NCBI GenBank assembly: GCA_905250885.1
Contig: CAJNOQ010001455.1
Location: forward strand, 1-31,411
From: Didymodactylos carnosus
Lineage: Eukaryota > Rotifera > Eurotatoria > Philodinida > Philodinidae
Direction of reading: 5' to 3'
Length of the DNA: 31,411 bases
Of this stretch, positions 13,001 through 22,850 are shown in pieces; within the stretch, counting starts at the first letter, position 1; each line of letters starts with the position of its first letter. Made by a program: the position numbers and the translations under genes. The notes under the pieces are model-generated. The model saw nothing but the letters and a program-made list of their open reading frames with translations, had not been told where the DNA came from and did no database searches.

Positions 13001-16000
13001 AAATCTTTCTATAATAAGGTAAGCATGAGTAATCTATCATTCTTGAAAAAAACAAAACATCGTCAATATCGATTTATTTTTAAACTCTAGTTATGACAAT
13101 GATGAAATAATGTTGTATCATCGTTATTATGATTATTTAATCATTTCATGTATGTTTCCGTTATATTTTTGTGCCTCTTATCGTCAATGTTCATGGTTAA
13201 TTAAAGCGTTTCTACTATTTTCCTGTACATTAATTCAACTGTGTTGGTTGCAATATGTTTGGCATAATTGTTTATATAAATTCGTCTTACATATACATCA
13301 TTATACATTGATCTCATTATTAATTATTCATACATATTTGTTAATTTTAATATCATACTTGAAAGAATGGTTAGAAAAAATCGATTATATTTGGTTAAAA
13401 TCCATTATATCTGATCGTTATTTTGTTTATAAACAACGTGAATTGCATATAAAACAGTGTTTAACAGTAATACCAAAACGTGCAATTGATTATTATTTAC
13501 AATCAGATTTAGAATCAAAGACAGGTACATTAGCTCAACATTATCATTGTAAATACGATCAAATGACTCTATTATTAATTCAATTTGTTAATGTTGATGA
13601 GGAACGAACAAAACTTGATCAATTAACAAAAACAAAAATTTTTTATAATCTATTAAAAGAAGTTTATTCTATAGCAAAAACTGATCGATTTTCAAATATA
13701 TCAGTCAATGTAAAATCATTTGTTTATCAAATATTATTTTCAATAAATACTGAAAATGATTCTACAAAACGTTTACAACAATTAGTTGAACTATTATTTA
13801 TTATACAAGAAAAATTATTATCAAAAAAAAAACAATTAGATTTGAATATTAAATTGAGTGCGTGTATTCATATTGGAACAGTGAATGAAATATTACTACA
13901 TTTAGAAAAACAATTAAAAACAGATTTATGGAGTGAACATATTACACTAATAAACAGACTATTGATCAAAACACAACCAAATCATTGTCTAGTAACATCA
14001 ACAGCATATACACTATTAAAAGATCTCTATTTATTTCGAACAGCAGGTACTATAAAAAATAATGATACAACAACATTTCAGATTTATTATCTTCTTGGAC
14101 GACTTATTGGCTATAATATATTTCAGGTAATATTTTATATGAGACGTATTTTATTTCTTATCGTTTCGATTGTTAATAATTTCCACTAGATTAAGGATAC
14201 TCGCAAAAGAATGAAAATGTTTTCTAATTTTGAGTCTGATATATTTACATAAAAATTTAAACTCTGTCACATCGAATATAATTAAGCCCTGTCTTGACGG
14301 CTACTTGACTCGATAGCATTTAAGCAAGCGTATACCACGAATTTATTTTCAAGAAGAAAATAAAAAGATGAAATATAGACGACATACACGAAAAAAGGAA
14401 CACTCTGAAGGAAAGATGATTTGTGTGAAGAGGAAGGGCAAAAGAGAAAAAGTTGAGCTTTTATATTCGGATAAACTATACAGAGAGACTATTATTATTG
14501 TTTTAGATCGTTCTTCTATACGTCTTCACTATACAAGATAAAGCTACGATAAATGCGAACAAAAACTAGGTCCTATTTGGTTTAAACTTCTTAAAAGTTT
14601 TTTAAAAGTCTTCCTGGGTGATTTTTATGCACGGCAGATCTGCAAAAATCTTGGCAGATTCTCCAAAGTTTCTGCAAAGATTTTTGGAGATTAGCTTGTT
14701 GTGGGTTCTGGAAAACGAAAGCTTTTCTGATGTTCAAAAGAAAGTTTCTTTCACTAACTCTGAATATCTAAGGTAATATATAATATATATATATATATAA
14801 GGGAATATATAAGGTACAGCATTGTAGCTCAAAAATTCTTTCTCAGTTTCGTGAGATATATTTTATATATTGTACAAGAGATAAAGTATTTTCAATAATA
14901 CCGTTAGATAGACTAAAGTATGTTCTTCAATGAGACGTTTTTCAGTTTTTAGAACCATTCGGTTTGCAACATCTCCGAAACACGTAATATGCCATCTTTT
15001 TCGTATTTTTCCACAGTATTTGTTTCTACTAAGATAAATTTTTGAAAGGAGAAGAACTTGATTGATGTAGACAATCGATATTTCTAATGTAAATAAAAGA
15101 AATAATATATAACGCCGCATTCTTTAGTTTCTGAAAATATTACGTCGTTAATCATCTTCACTTTTTTAAAAATGTGAAGTTTTAGAAAAAAACTATTTGT
15201 TTTTTATTTAATTTCTAGTATTTACATTTCTTTGAACTTAATACGATAAAATTTTTAAAAACAAAGAAAGAAGAATACATCATATTATGTATTCTCTAAT
15301 TGTTCGGAAAGAGTAGAGGTGTCCTTAGGTGTTCAACAACTACTAACCGTTACATGATTATTTTCCATATTCTATAATTCTAATTTAATAAATGGTTCTT
15401 TGATAAATACGTCTATTACATTAGTGATTCGATTAGGCAATATATTTTTCTTCTTATCATCATGTCTTAGTTCTCAGAACAATATAATATATTACTGTTG
15501 AACTTTGAAAAGAAACCCATTTGCTATTCTCTATATCATTAAGATAACATTACAAAAATTATTCCATCTAAATTCTTCTTCTTCATCTTTATTTATCATC
15601 ATACTGTCATTTGTTGTATCTCATGGTCATTTTTTATTTATCTTTGTGATTGTTGTGTTCTTCTGTGTATGAGAAAATATCATTTTTCTTATTATTTTCA
15701 GGGGCGTAATGCACTCCCATTGAGTATTGGTATAACATCTTTCTTAAATACTGTTCAAACATCAACAAGTACAGATTCCGGTCATTCATCTCATTTACGT
15801 CCAAATAACACAAAACCCACGACAACAACATCAACATCAACAACTTCATCTTCAACTGCTGAACAAACATTGATTGTCCCATCAGAAAAAATAGTAGATG
15901 AAGGAGAAGAACAAAAATCGCAACAAAGATATGCTCTGATTGATTCATCATTGTCATCAATGGTTAAAAATAATTTCAAACAATCATCCTATATAAATCG

Positions 16001-18215
16001 TGGTACATTGTTACATGCATTAACCGGTTGTGGCGATAATATAAATTATCAACAAATAAATATGAAAGTAAAAAAATTTTGTTTACGTTCAAATAAAAGT
16101 TCATCATGTTCACCATCATTAAATAATGAAAATGATAATAATTGTCTTCATATAAACACTAAATATACACCACCATTTATCTTACATTCATCAACAACAA
16201 ATAGTCCAATTGATTCACTCGAAAAATTATTACCAAAAGTAGTTCATATCAACGATAATTGTTGTTGGTCATCATATGAAGAAGCGCAAAATATCAACGG
16301 TGGAAATATGAATGTGGAAATTGACTATAGTCCAACAGAGGGAGGCGAAAATAGCTCTGGAAAATGTTTAATATTAACACAAAATATGTTAACAGGAAGT
16401 TGTCAGTCAGGTAAATAAAAACTGTAGTTCTTTATTTGTTACCACACTGTCCATACAGTACCATAGTTCTTGTTTTCACTTTCGCGAAGAGTTGAGCTAT
16501 TTTCTTTGTTTCCAGATGATATTTGCTCAAAATCAAGTCCATCTAGTTATAAAAATCAGCAAACGAAAATATTTGAACGAAAAAGTTTTACTGAAGAAGA
16601 TTTTCGACAGCTTCTTTTGGATAAAGATACGACAAAAGAAAATAGTCTTTCAACAACGAACGAAGAATTATCCTCTTTCTCATGGAATGAAAGTGATAAA
16701 ACTACAAGCGATAAAAAACAAAAGTTCAAACACAATAAGAATTATCATGTACCAGTAATAATGTGTCAAAATGATCAATTACTAATTGAAGAAAAAATAA
16801 AAACTCCACCATCACACATTCGTTCATCGTTAGATTGTTATTTTCCACGACAACCATCTGATTTATCATTTACTGTCAATATGAGTACAACAGAAGATGA
16901 ACAAAGTACCGAAACAAAATCAACATTAGTTTCGACGACACCACATACTTATTTGAAAGCAACATCGCCAGTAAATATGAATGTAACAGCAAGTACATGT
17001 TTAACACCAAGGAAAATCTCACCAATATCCACCGACGTTATAGAACATCCAGTAGAACAATGTATCATTTATCAAAAAAAAAAGAGCACTCCTGTTCCAC
17101 TGTTGGTTCGACATAGTCGTTTAAAACCTCCTATGGTTCATCACCGTAATAAACCATCACGTAATTTAGCAAGAAAATTAATTGAAGAAACGTCAGACAC
17201 ATCTGAAATATCATTGCTCGATAGTATTGATGAGAAATATTCAAAAGTTGTAGAAAAGAAAAAAAATAATAATAGTCGAGGATTATGGAAAGAAAATTAC
17301 GTATATACAAGGCCATTAACTGTTCCTAAAAAAGATCGTGTACGTTTATCATCTAGTTACAGCAATTTACTGGATTTATTGCAACGAGAAGAAGAATGTT
17401 CGCATAATGATCAAAAGTAACTGACAACATAGAAGATACCTCTCTTAAGTTATTTCAATAAACTAAGTTGGTTTTTTTATTCTATTTTTAGATATTTGGT
17501 TTCACCATCTGAAACAAATGAACTTTTACAACGATGGTTACAAGATCAATTGATTATGTTTGAACATCAAGTAAAACAGCAACTACCTACTACCATTCAG
17601 AATAATTCTGATTCGGATAATGAATCGGACACAATCAGTGAAAATACATTTACACAAAAACTTCCATTATTTAATTCTACAACAGAACCTACTAATACTG
17701 AAGGACAATTGAACAACAACAACAACAACAAGGATTCTCCTCACCGGTATAATCGCATTAAACATAAACAACAACCATTACAATTCGGTGAGACGAAAAA
17801 AGTTGTTCATAGTAATGTTCGATATAAAATCTTGAGAAAAGCACATTTAGTTCGACATGAATCATTGAAAAATCGTAATAGACCACTGTTATTGAGCTCA
17901 TCATTTTTATCTCCACAATCGTCGACTAATCATCATCGTCATCATACAAAAATACCGTGCAATAATATTCACGAAACATGTCATAGTCGAAATAATGATT
18001 CTTCGGAACATATATCAAACCATAGTTATTGTGATAAAGATGTATTTTGTACGGATTCATCGATGCCTCGATCAGATACATCTGATTTTTCGCAACCACA
18101 ACTATCTGAAAGTGTTATTAGTAATTTAGAATCAGAATATGATAATTATCAGCCAGAACAACAAATGTCAAATTCACAAATTTTGAGTGATGATGATAAT
18201 CGATCATATTTGTAG
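7099..18215 (+). CDS. Membrane adenylyl-cyclase-like protein with degenerate cyclase domains and long tail
   Basis: Exons 7099-7847, 8492-9234, 12481-13018, 13091-14126, 15702-16410, 16516-17416 and 17492-18215 join in frame to 1799 residues. Six membrane segments lie at about 37-203, a C1-like cyclase domain at about 290-465, six more segments at about 557-767, a C2-like domain at about 828-1015, then a Ser/Thr/Asn-rich tail of 777 residues. Family marks are four N-glycosylation sequons between segments 9 and 10 (658, 663, 668, 672), a post-TM12 linker EKIDYIW, and IPKRAIDYYL matching the usual LPxxVAxxF helix. In C1 the first metal-binding Asp reads Asn295 and the second site is acidic (E338/D339). 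In C2 the adenine-contact Asp (D955) and the Arg (R966) remain, but the Asn between them is Thr962. Catalysis is doubtful; a pseudocyclase or regulatory partner is an inference. Reading through intron 5 would end the protein at about 1043 residues, so a tail-less form is possible. ATTAAA at 18289-18294 is a candidate poly(A) signal. Confidence 0.85.
7848..8491 (+). other. Intron 1 of the cyclase-like gene (644 bases)
   Basis: The donor is GTATAT and the acceptor is TTTTAACAG after a T-rich tract; the intron phase is 2. Nothing is seen inside apart from AT-rich noncoding sequence. Confidence 0.8.
9513..9547. repeat. 13-base perfect inverted repeat
   Basis: CTTACCATCATGT (9513-9525) and ACATGATGGTAAG (9535-9547) are exact reverse complements around a 9-base loop. 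CAGTCTTA at 9509 and TAAGACTG at 9558 offer a further outer pairing. This is probably part of a decayed transposon inside the intron. Confidence 0.6.
9719..9815. repeat. Short inverted repeat around TATCGGCCATT
   Basis: TATCGGCCATT (9719-9729) is matched in reverse complement by AATGGCCGATA (9805-9815), with weaker similarity continuing outwards in AT-rich sequence. It probably belongs to the same decayed repeat area as the hairpin at 9513. No ends or target duplications could be fixed. Confidence 0.4.
10821..11184. mobile_element. GGAATCC-rich foldback MITE with terminal inverted repeats
   Basis: The left end GGGGGAAAGCACAGAATCCT (from 10828) is matched in reverse complement by the right end AGGATTCCGTGCTTTCCCC (ending at 11184), with the match continuing inward through CCTGAA. 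The arms are packed with irregular GGAATCC/GGATTCC units. The centre is itself palindromic: CTCCCGAAACAGAAC near 10940 faces GTTCTGTTTTGGGGAG near 11000. The whole element could fold into one long stem. It codes for nothing plausible; the open frames of 75-117 codons across it are produced by the repeat. The outer limit on the left may be 10821 or 10828. No clean target duplication was identified. Confidence 0.8.
11230..12100. repeat. Degenerate CATTAA/TTAATGC low-complexity repeat field
   Basis: Motifs such as GCATTAA, TTAATGCATT, AACGCATTA and GTTAAAAT recur in both orientations at irregular spacing over about 0.9 kb, with a more complex island near 11525-11690. It also begins faintly before the foldback element (TTAATGCATTTAACAGCATTAA near 10758). 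This looks like a decayed satellite or minisatellite within the intron, not coding sequence. Confidence 0.5.
14127..15701 (+). other. Intron 4 of the cyclase-like gene (1575 bases)
   Basis: The donor is CAG|GTAATA and the acceptor is TATTTTCAG|GGG; the phase is 0 on both sides, so joining residues 1022 and 1023 needs no split codon. It contains an AT microsatellite at about 14777-14800. A minus-strand open frame at 14863-15120 (85 codons) lacks support. Phase 0 also means that read-through gives a clean short C-terminus, with a stop at 14187-14189. Confidence 0.75.
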
Positions 18216-18288
18216 TTTTCATGTTTTGTTTGTTTTCTTTTTCTGATACGTCTTTTTATTTTATCATGTATGCTGTTATTGTTTCCTT

Positions 18289-18294
18289 ATTAAA
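18289..18294 (+). terminator. Candidate poly(A) signal of the cyclase-like gene
   Basis: ATTAAA lies 74 bases after the stop codon at 18213-18215 and is followed by T/G-rich sequence. It is the first good hexamer after the stop. Cleavage would be expected some 15-30 bases downstream. Confidence 0.4.
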
Positions 18295-18451
18295 CGTTCA
18301 ATAATGTTGTTTCGACAAATTCAGTTAAATCGTTCAAAATTTGAGAAAACAATTACTATTATAACGTTTCATTCATTTCCAAGGATAATTTTTTTGGTAA
18401 AACTTGTGAAAAATTCACTACGATAGTTAAGAATCACCCTATAAAAAAATT

Positions 18452-18897
18452 CCAGTGCGGTACTGTAGTGCGCATGGCATACCATCGGTCACTGGCTGGC
18501 ACCGGTGCGCACCCGTACCGATATATTTCTGCCGAAAGAGCGCCGCACTGGCAAAAATCAGTGCCGCATGGGCAAAACTCGGTGCCGCACTGATAATTTA
18601 TTTAATCAATTTAATTAGTTCTTTATTATGGTTGTTATTGCTGAATTTTGTATTAGAGTGCGGCACTGATCAGTACCACATCGACATGCCAAAACCATGC
18701 AGCATTGCCTCGGTACTTCTCTTATGAGAAGGAAAAGATGAAGTCAGAAAGACATTCGAAATATTAGAACTAGACTACAGCGTTAATATAGACAGAAATT
18801 GACAAAACAAAACTTCGGCACTGGTGCGAGACTTTTACATTCTTTTACCCAGAAAAAAATTATTCGGCACCGGTGCGCACCCGTGCACAACCAGTGT
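18452..18897. repeat. GC-rich patch of GTGCCGCACTG-type motifs
   Basis: Motifs related to GTGCCGCACTG occur in both orientations at about 18452, 18543, 18559, 18581 and 18658. A 19-base unit, GGCACCGGTGCGCACCCGT, is present exactly at 18498-18516 and again at 18866-18884. GTGCCGCACT at 18582 and AGTGCGGCAC at 18657 form an inverted pair around an AT-rich centre. The base composition differs sharply from the surroundings. It is probably one or two copies of a transposable element remnant; the family is unknown. Confidence 0.6.
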
Positions 18898-20523
18898 TGA
18901 TAAAATATTTTTTTGTAGGATATCTAATTTATTTCTAAAACTCCAAGATGATCGCAAGGAAAACTAAAAACTTTTCTGAACATAAACTGATAAAAAATTG
19001 GCAGAACAGCAAGCCTCGTACTGACTTACGCTCAGGTTATAACTACCACATCATGATCCAAATGTTACATTGAAATAAAGAATAAAATGTTAAAAACAGT
19101 AGAATAAAATCAATAAAACCAAATATATTTCAGTCAGATCTGAACACAAGTTGTGTTGATTAAAACAATATTAGTATTTCCCTATGTTTTGTCTTATAAC
19201 TGTCTGACTTATTTTCCGCATTTTTTTTTTTATGGAATCTGTGAAAATGAGAAAAACATTTGGTTTTACGGTCTTCTCTTCCTATTATCAATGCTATTGG
19301 TTGTAGTCAATTTTACATCCACTAACCTCGTTTCGAAATTTTTCAGTTAGTCACAAATTTAGTTTATATGTATTTTACTCTTCTTTTTGAGCCTGATTTT
19401 AAAAATCAAACTTCTAATATTTTATTTTCCCGTTTAAAAATTTAAAAGTTAAGTTATTTCTCATATTTTTCATTTCTTTGATTACTGACTTCTGTGTACT
19501 ATGAAATAAAGAACTAGAACAGATATAACACCTCATCAGTATCGAAAGATCAAAAAGAAGGAATAAAATTAGGTTATGTTAACTGGAAAATGAGTAATTG
19601 TTTTGTTAGTAATTGTCAACAGGTTTTGAAACTTCAAAATTATTGCTGGAGAGGTGAGTTTCCTATAGGGAGAGGTGAGTTTCCATGTGCCGTCAAACTT
19701 GTAGTTCTTGAATCCGTTTTTCATTTACTAAAATTTTAATTGATTTCATTTGAACTAATAGACACAAAAAATGGTGATTGCTTTGTACTATCCAAAAAAA
19801 TTATAAAAATATGAAGTAGTTACCTGCTAAAACTAAGACTGATAAAAAATTGGTATGTCGTCAGAGCCCAAAACGAATCAAATGCTTCAACTACTTACCG
19901 AATCGAATCGAATTTGATTTTTGAAACACGAATCAACCGCTCAGTTAAAACGCTTTTGTCAGCCTAAGCTACAATGACATCGTTATAAAGTAACAAAAGC
20001 ACCATGTCGTTAGAAAGAGAAATATATAATATCTTTTATAAAGTTATATTTCTGGAGGAGTTATTAAGATATCTAACCAAATTCATTTTCAAAGATTTCG
20101 TGTATTATGATCACAACCATTGTCGTTCATTATTCATACTATTCTTTCTTTCACTGTCACCATTCTAAATCTGTTCGTATTTCACTTCCTTTTAAAAGGA
20201 GCAAATAGTTTTCTCTTCTTTGTTTTTATTCGGTTAATTTAAATAATTAAAATTTTAGACGGTTAATTGAAATAATCTTCCAAAGTCAGTCATTCGTTTT
20301 TCTTCTTTAACATCATTGAAAAAAACGCTAGTTTAATATCTTTTACAGTAGCCGTTCGTCTTTCGTTCTAGTTATGAGAAAAAACTCTGTTAGCTATTTT
20401 CTTTTTTTTATTTATTTGTTTTTTTATATTATTCTCTTAATTGTGTTAGCATACTGATTTTATTTTCCTCTATGTTGCGGATATTGTCTGATCTCCTGAT
20501 AGCCATAAACTGTTCCAATACTC

Positions 20524-20672
20524 TAGTGGCGTAACCAAGGTACGGCGGCCGCCGTACCTATTAGTACTTTCGCCGTACCCACTGCAGAATGTGGCAGACA
20601 CTACCTCCAAAAAGTTTTGGGAGGCGGTACGGCCACCGCCGTATCTATAGCCAGTTTCTGGTTACGCCACTA
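20524..20672. mobile_element. 149-bp hAT-like MITE with 8-bp target-site duplication
   Basis: The terminal inverted repeats are TAGTGGCGTAACCA (from 20524) and TGGTTACGCCACTA (ending at 20672; the left copy is TAGTGGCGTAACCA). Immediately outside are CAATACTC (20516-20523) and CAATACTT (20673-20680), an 8-base duplication with one mismatch, which is the size made by hAT transposases. The interior is GC-rich and palindromic (GGTACGGCGGCCGCCGTACC at 20540 onward) and has no coding capacity. It is non-autonomous and, given intact ends and duplication, relatively young. Confidence 0.85.
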
Positions 20673-21598
20673 CAATACTTACGCTTTTAACGGTATCCTC
20701 TAATATTAGGCATGGGATGCTCATCTATTGTAACTAAATTCAGTTGCCAATAACCAACGCATATAGTCGTAGAGTTTCGTCCTTTTTTTTAGTAGACCGC
20801 TATTGATGACAATTATGGCGAATTTGTCTATTTTTCAGCGTTGTAGCCAATTCATCTGTTGTAATCGTAGTGCACTTGGATAATTGCCAATGACCAACAA
20901 TGAATTTGACAATAACAATAATTCATGATATTATGCGTTTGAATGAATATTACGATACACATTACAAGCACCAACTGTCATAAAATAATAGGATATTAGA
21001 TCTAAATCCTTTTAAAGGCTTTTTTTCGTGGCACGGTATAACATGCCTCCTAACTTTTTTCTTATATACGGCAGAGTTTCTGAACGCGCTTGCGTAAAAG
21101 AATAGGAAAAAACAAGTTTGATCGGTTTATAACAAAACTAGTGACTTCATAGATTGATTATTACTTTCTATATTTTGTTGTCCATCATTATGAAAGTGTA
21201 ACAAAAAAGATGTAAAAAACACACCTGACATTAAGTATAAATATAAAAAAACGATATATGCACGAAAAGATTACCTTTCAAACGACAACAAAATTATGTT
21301 CATTTTCATAACAAAATTCTAGAAAAACGACTTTAACAAGTTAAATAGTAAAAAAGTGGAATGTACCAAAAAAATGCTTGTGAAGATTATGTATCTCCTA
21401 CTAAAAATACTTCAAAAAATGAGCCGAATAATTTATGTACAGAACAATAGCTGAGAAGAAGAAATAACGCACAATTTTGCTGTTAATGAATAAAAGCAGT
21501 AGCGTATGTACAAAACAATTGTGACTCAAAATATGTCGGCGTAATGTGGACAATTCATATTAAGATCATTCGTACACAACAATGAAGAATTAAGAAAA

Positions 21599-22290
21599 TT
21601 ATTGAAAGATGTATAACGAAAAAAGTGTTATCATTAATAGAAAAAATGAGATTTTTTTTAACGAAGTCCTATTACATCCATCACGATTTTCACAATAGCA
21701 TACAGCTACTTCTAAACCGTATTCGTCAACAAAATAACGACATCCTTGGGCCACACCTAGAACAGAAACAGCTTTGCTATAAAATGAATAAATTCTGACT
21801 TGCTAAAAAAGCAAAGGTCATTCGATCTATGAGTTTCCTTTATTTTTAACTTTATCTTTAACAGTAATGAAGATTAAAATGAAAATGACAAATTTACCTA
21901 AAGTTGATCGAGAGGCACACGAACGTATCACAGTTTTAAATCCTTTTGCTAAAAGAAAAATGATAACATAATAGAAGAAATACAAAACATCAAGTAACAG
22001 TTACCATAAAGTGTATCATAAGATTCTTTAACCATTTTCATACACATATGACCAGGCACATAAGATTCTAAACTAAAACAATCAACTAAAGCATTTTTTG
22101 TTTCATCAAATTTTCCATATGCAGGGCAAAATTCATCTTCTTCACTACTACATTGATAACATTGTATTGCAAATACTAAAATATATATAGAGGAAAAATT
22201 TTTGTTAATAAGTCAGAGGTACATAACGTACGTACTAGATGTGAACAGAGAAATCAGTAACAACACACAAATAAATAACAAATTTGTCAT
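21599..22290 (-). CDS. Secreted, probably GPI-anchored Ly6/uPAR (quiver-like) protein
   Basis: Four minus-strand exons, 22290-22236, 22175-22005, 21948-21898 and 21756-21599, all separated by phase-1 introns (60, 56 and 141 bases), give 144 residues. Residues 1-18 are a signal peptide (MTNLLFICVLLLISLFTS). The mature part has ten cysteines (24, 27, 35, 51, 63, 86, 98, 112, 114, 120), starting CYQC and ending CYCENRDGCN; this CxxC...CxC...CN order is the three-finger Ly6/uPAR pattern. Residues 128-143 are hydrophobic and end the protein, as in GPI-attachment signals, with a likely cleavage region near N121-S124; N121 is also a glycosylation sequon. Spacing resembles the quiver/sleepless branch, which modulates ion channels in insects, but that role is only an analogy. 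In the last exon the acceptor TTCTAG at 21757-21762 is needed; the earlier AG leads to a stop. Confidence 0.85.
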
Positions 22291-22370
22291 TATCTGAAAC
22301 TGTAGAAATTCAAAGATGCTAGATAGATTTTAGAATGAAAAGATATTTTGTTGTTTTAACACTCAACGAT

Positions 22371-22378
22371 CCTTATAG
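22371..22378 (-). promoter_or_regulatory. TATA-like site upstream of the Ly6-type gene
   Basis: On the minus strand this reads CTATAAGG, about 80 bases before the ATG at 22290. It is the best TATA-like match in the short divergent intergenic space. The support is positional only. Confidence 0.25.
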
Positions 22379-22695
22379 AGTCGATTAAACTGATTAATAT
22401 ACTATAACTTGTTGAAGGCAAAGCAACATAGATTATATTGATGGACCTCGAGTTTACCACTTAAGAATATTTCTACACAACTTATTTCCATTGATTATAA
22501 GTTAATGTTTTGTATTTTATGTAAAGAAATGAATCTAAAGAAGGAAAATTCCAAGTTGTTAAAATTTGGATATATCCCAACTAAATTTCTACTGGTCATA
22601 ATTGTAATATTTTTTTTATAATCAATCTTCACCTAACATATGTTAGACAACAAGATCAGAAGAAAAAAAGAAAAAGCCAATTACTCCTTGGATAA

Positions 22696-22719
22696 ATATA
22701 TATATATATATATATATAT
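22696..22719. repeat. (TA)n microsatellite, 12 units
   Basis: An uninterrupted alternation of A and T over 24 bases lies between the two divergent genes. A similar AT run occurs at about 14777-14800. Confidence 0.9.
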
Positions 22720-22781
22720 GCTTGGAAAAAATAAACGAGACAAGATAAAAAGAAAAAAAATTCTTTTTGAAAGACAAAAAG

Positions 22782-22789
22782 TATAAAAA
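22782..22789 (+). promoter_or_regulatory. TATA box candidate for the 79-residue protein gene
   Basis: TATAAAAA lies 62 bases before the ATG at 22851. With initiation some 30 bases downstream, the leader would be about 35-40 bases. It supports the proposed start but is not proof. Confidence 0.4.
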
Positions 22790-22850
22790 CGAGGAAATAT
22801 AAATTGAAAACGGCTTTTATTAATTTTTATAAAATAGTTTCAAGTAATTT

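Larger units (their letters stand above)
18216..21598. other. Intergenic region with repeat patches
   Basis: No gene is supportable between the cyclase-like gene and the Ly6-type gene. It contains a GC-rich repeat patch (18452-18897), a short direct repeat GGAGAGGTGAGTTTCC near 19648 and 19669, and the hAT-like MITE at 20524-20672. Open frames of 65-90 codons are in repeats or hydrophobic T-rich stretches. Confidence 0.6.
22291..22850. other. Divergent intergenic region with a TA microsatellite
   Basis: This 560-base stretch separates the starts of the minus-strand Ly6-type gene and the plus-strand 79-residue gene. It contains a TA dinucleotide run (about 22696-22719) and TATA-like sites facing both ways, so it may act as a two-way promoter region. 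No exon was seen. Confidence 0.5.

Noticed and set aside
14863-15120. 85-codon minus-strand frame inside intron 4 with a hydrophobic start
   Set aside because: It has a signal-like N-terminus but no recognisable domain, no splice or promoter context, and lies in AT-rich intron sequence; chance is as likely.
15669-15701. ATG at 15669 as the start of a separate gene for the Ser/Thr-rich tail
   Set aside because: The segment is a T-rich tract ending in a good acceptor, and exon 15702 joins the C2 exon in phase 0; a single gene is the simpler reading, though not proven.
19153-19350. 65-codon hydrophobic plus-strand frame
   Set aside because: It begins without an ATG and is explained by T-rich sequence.
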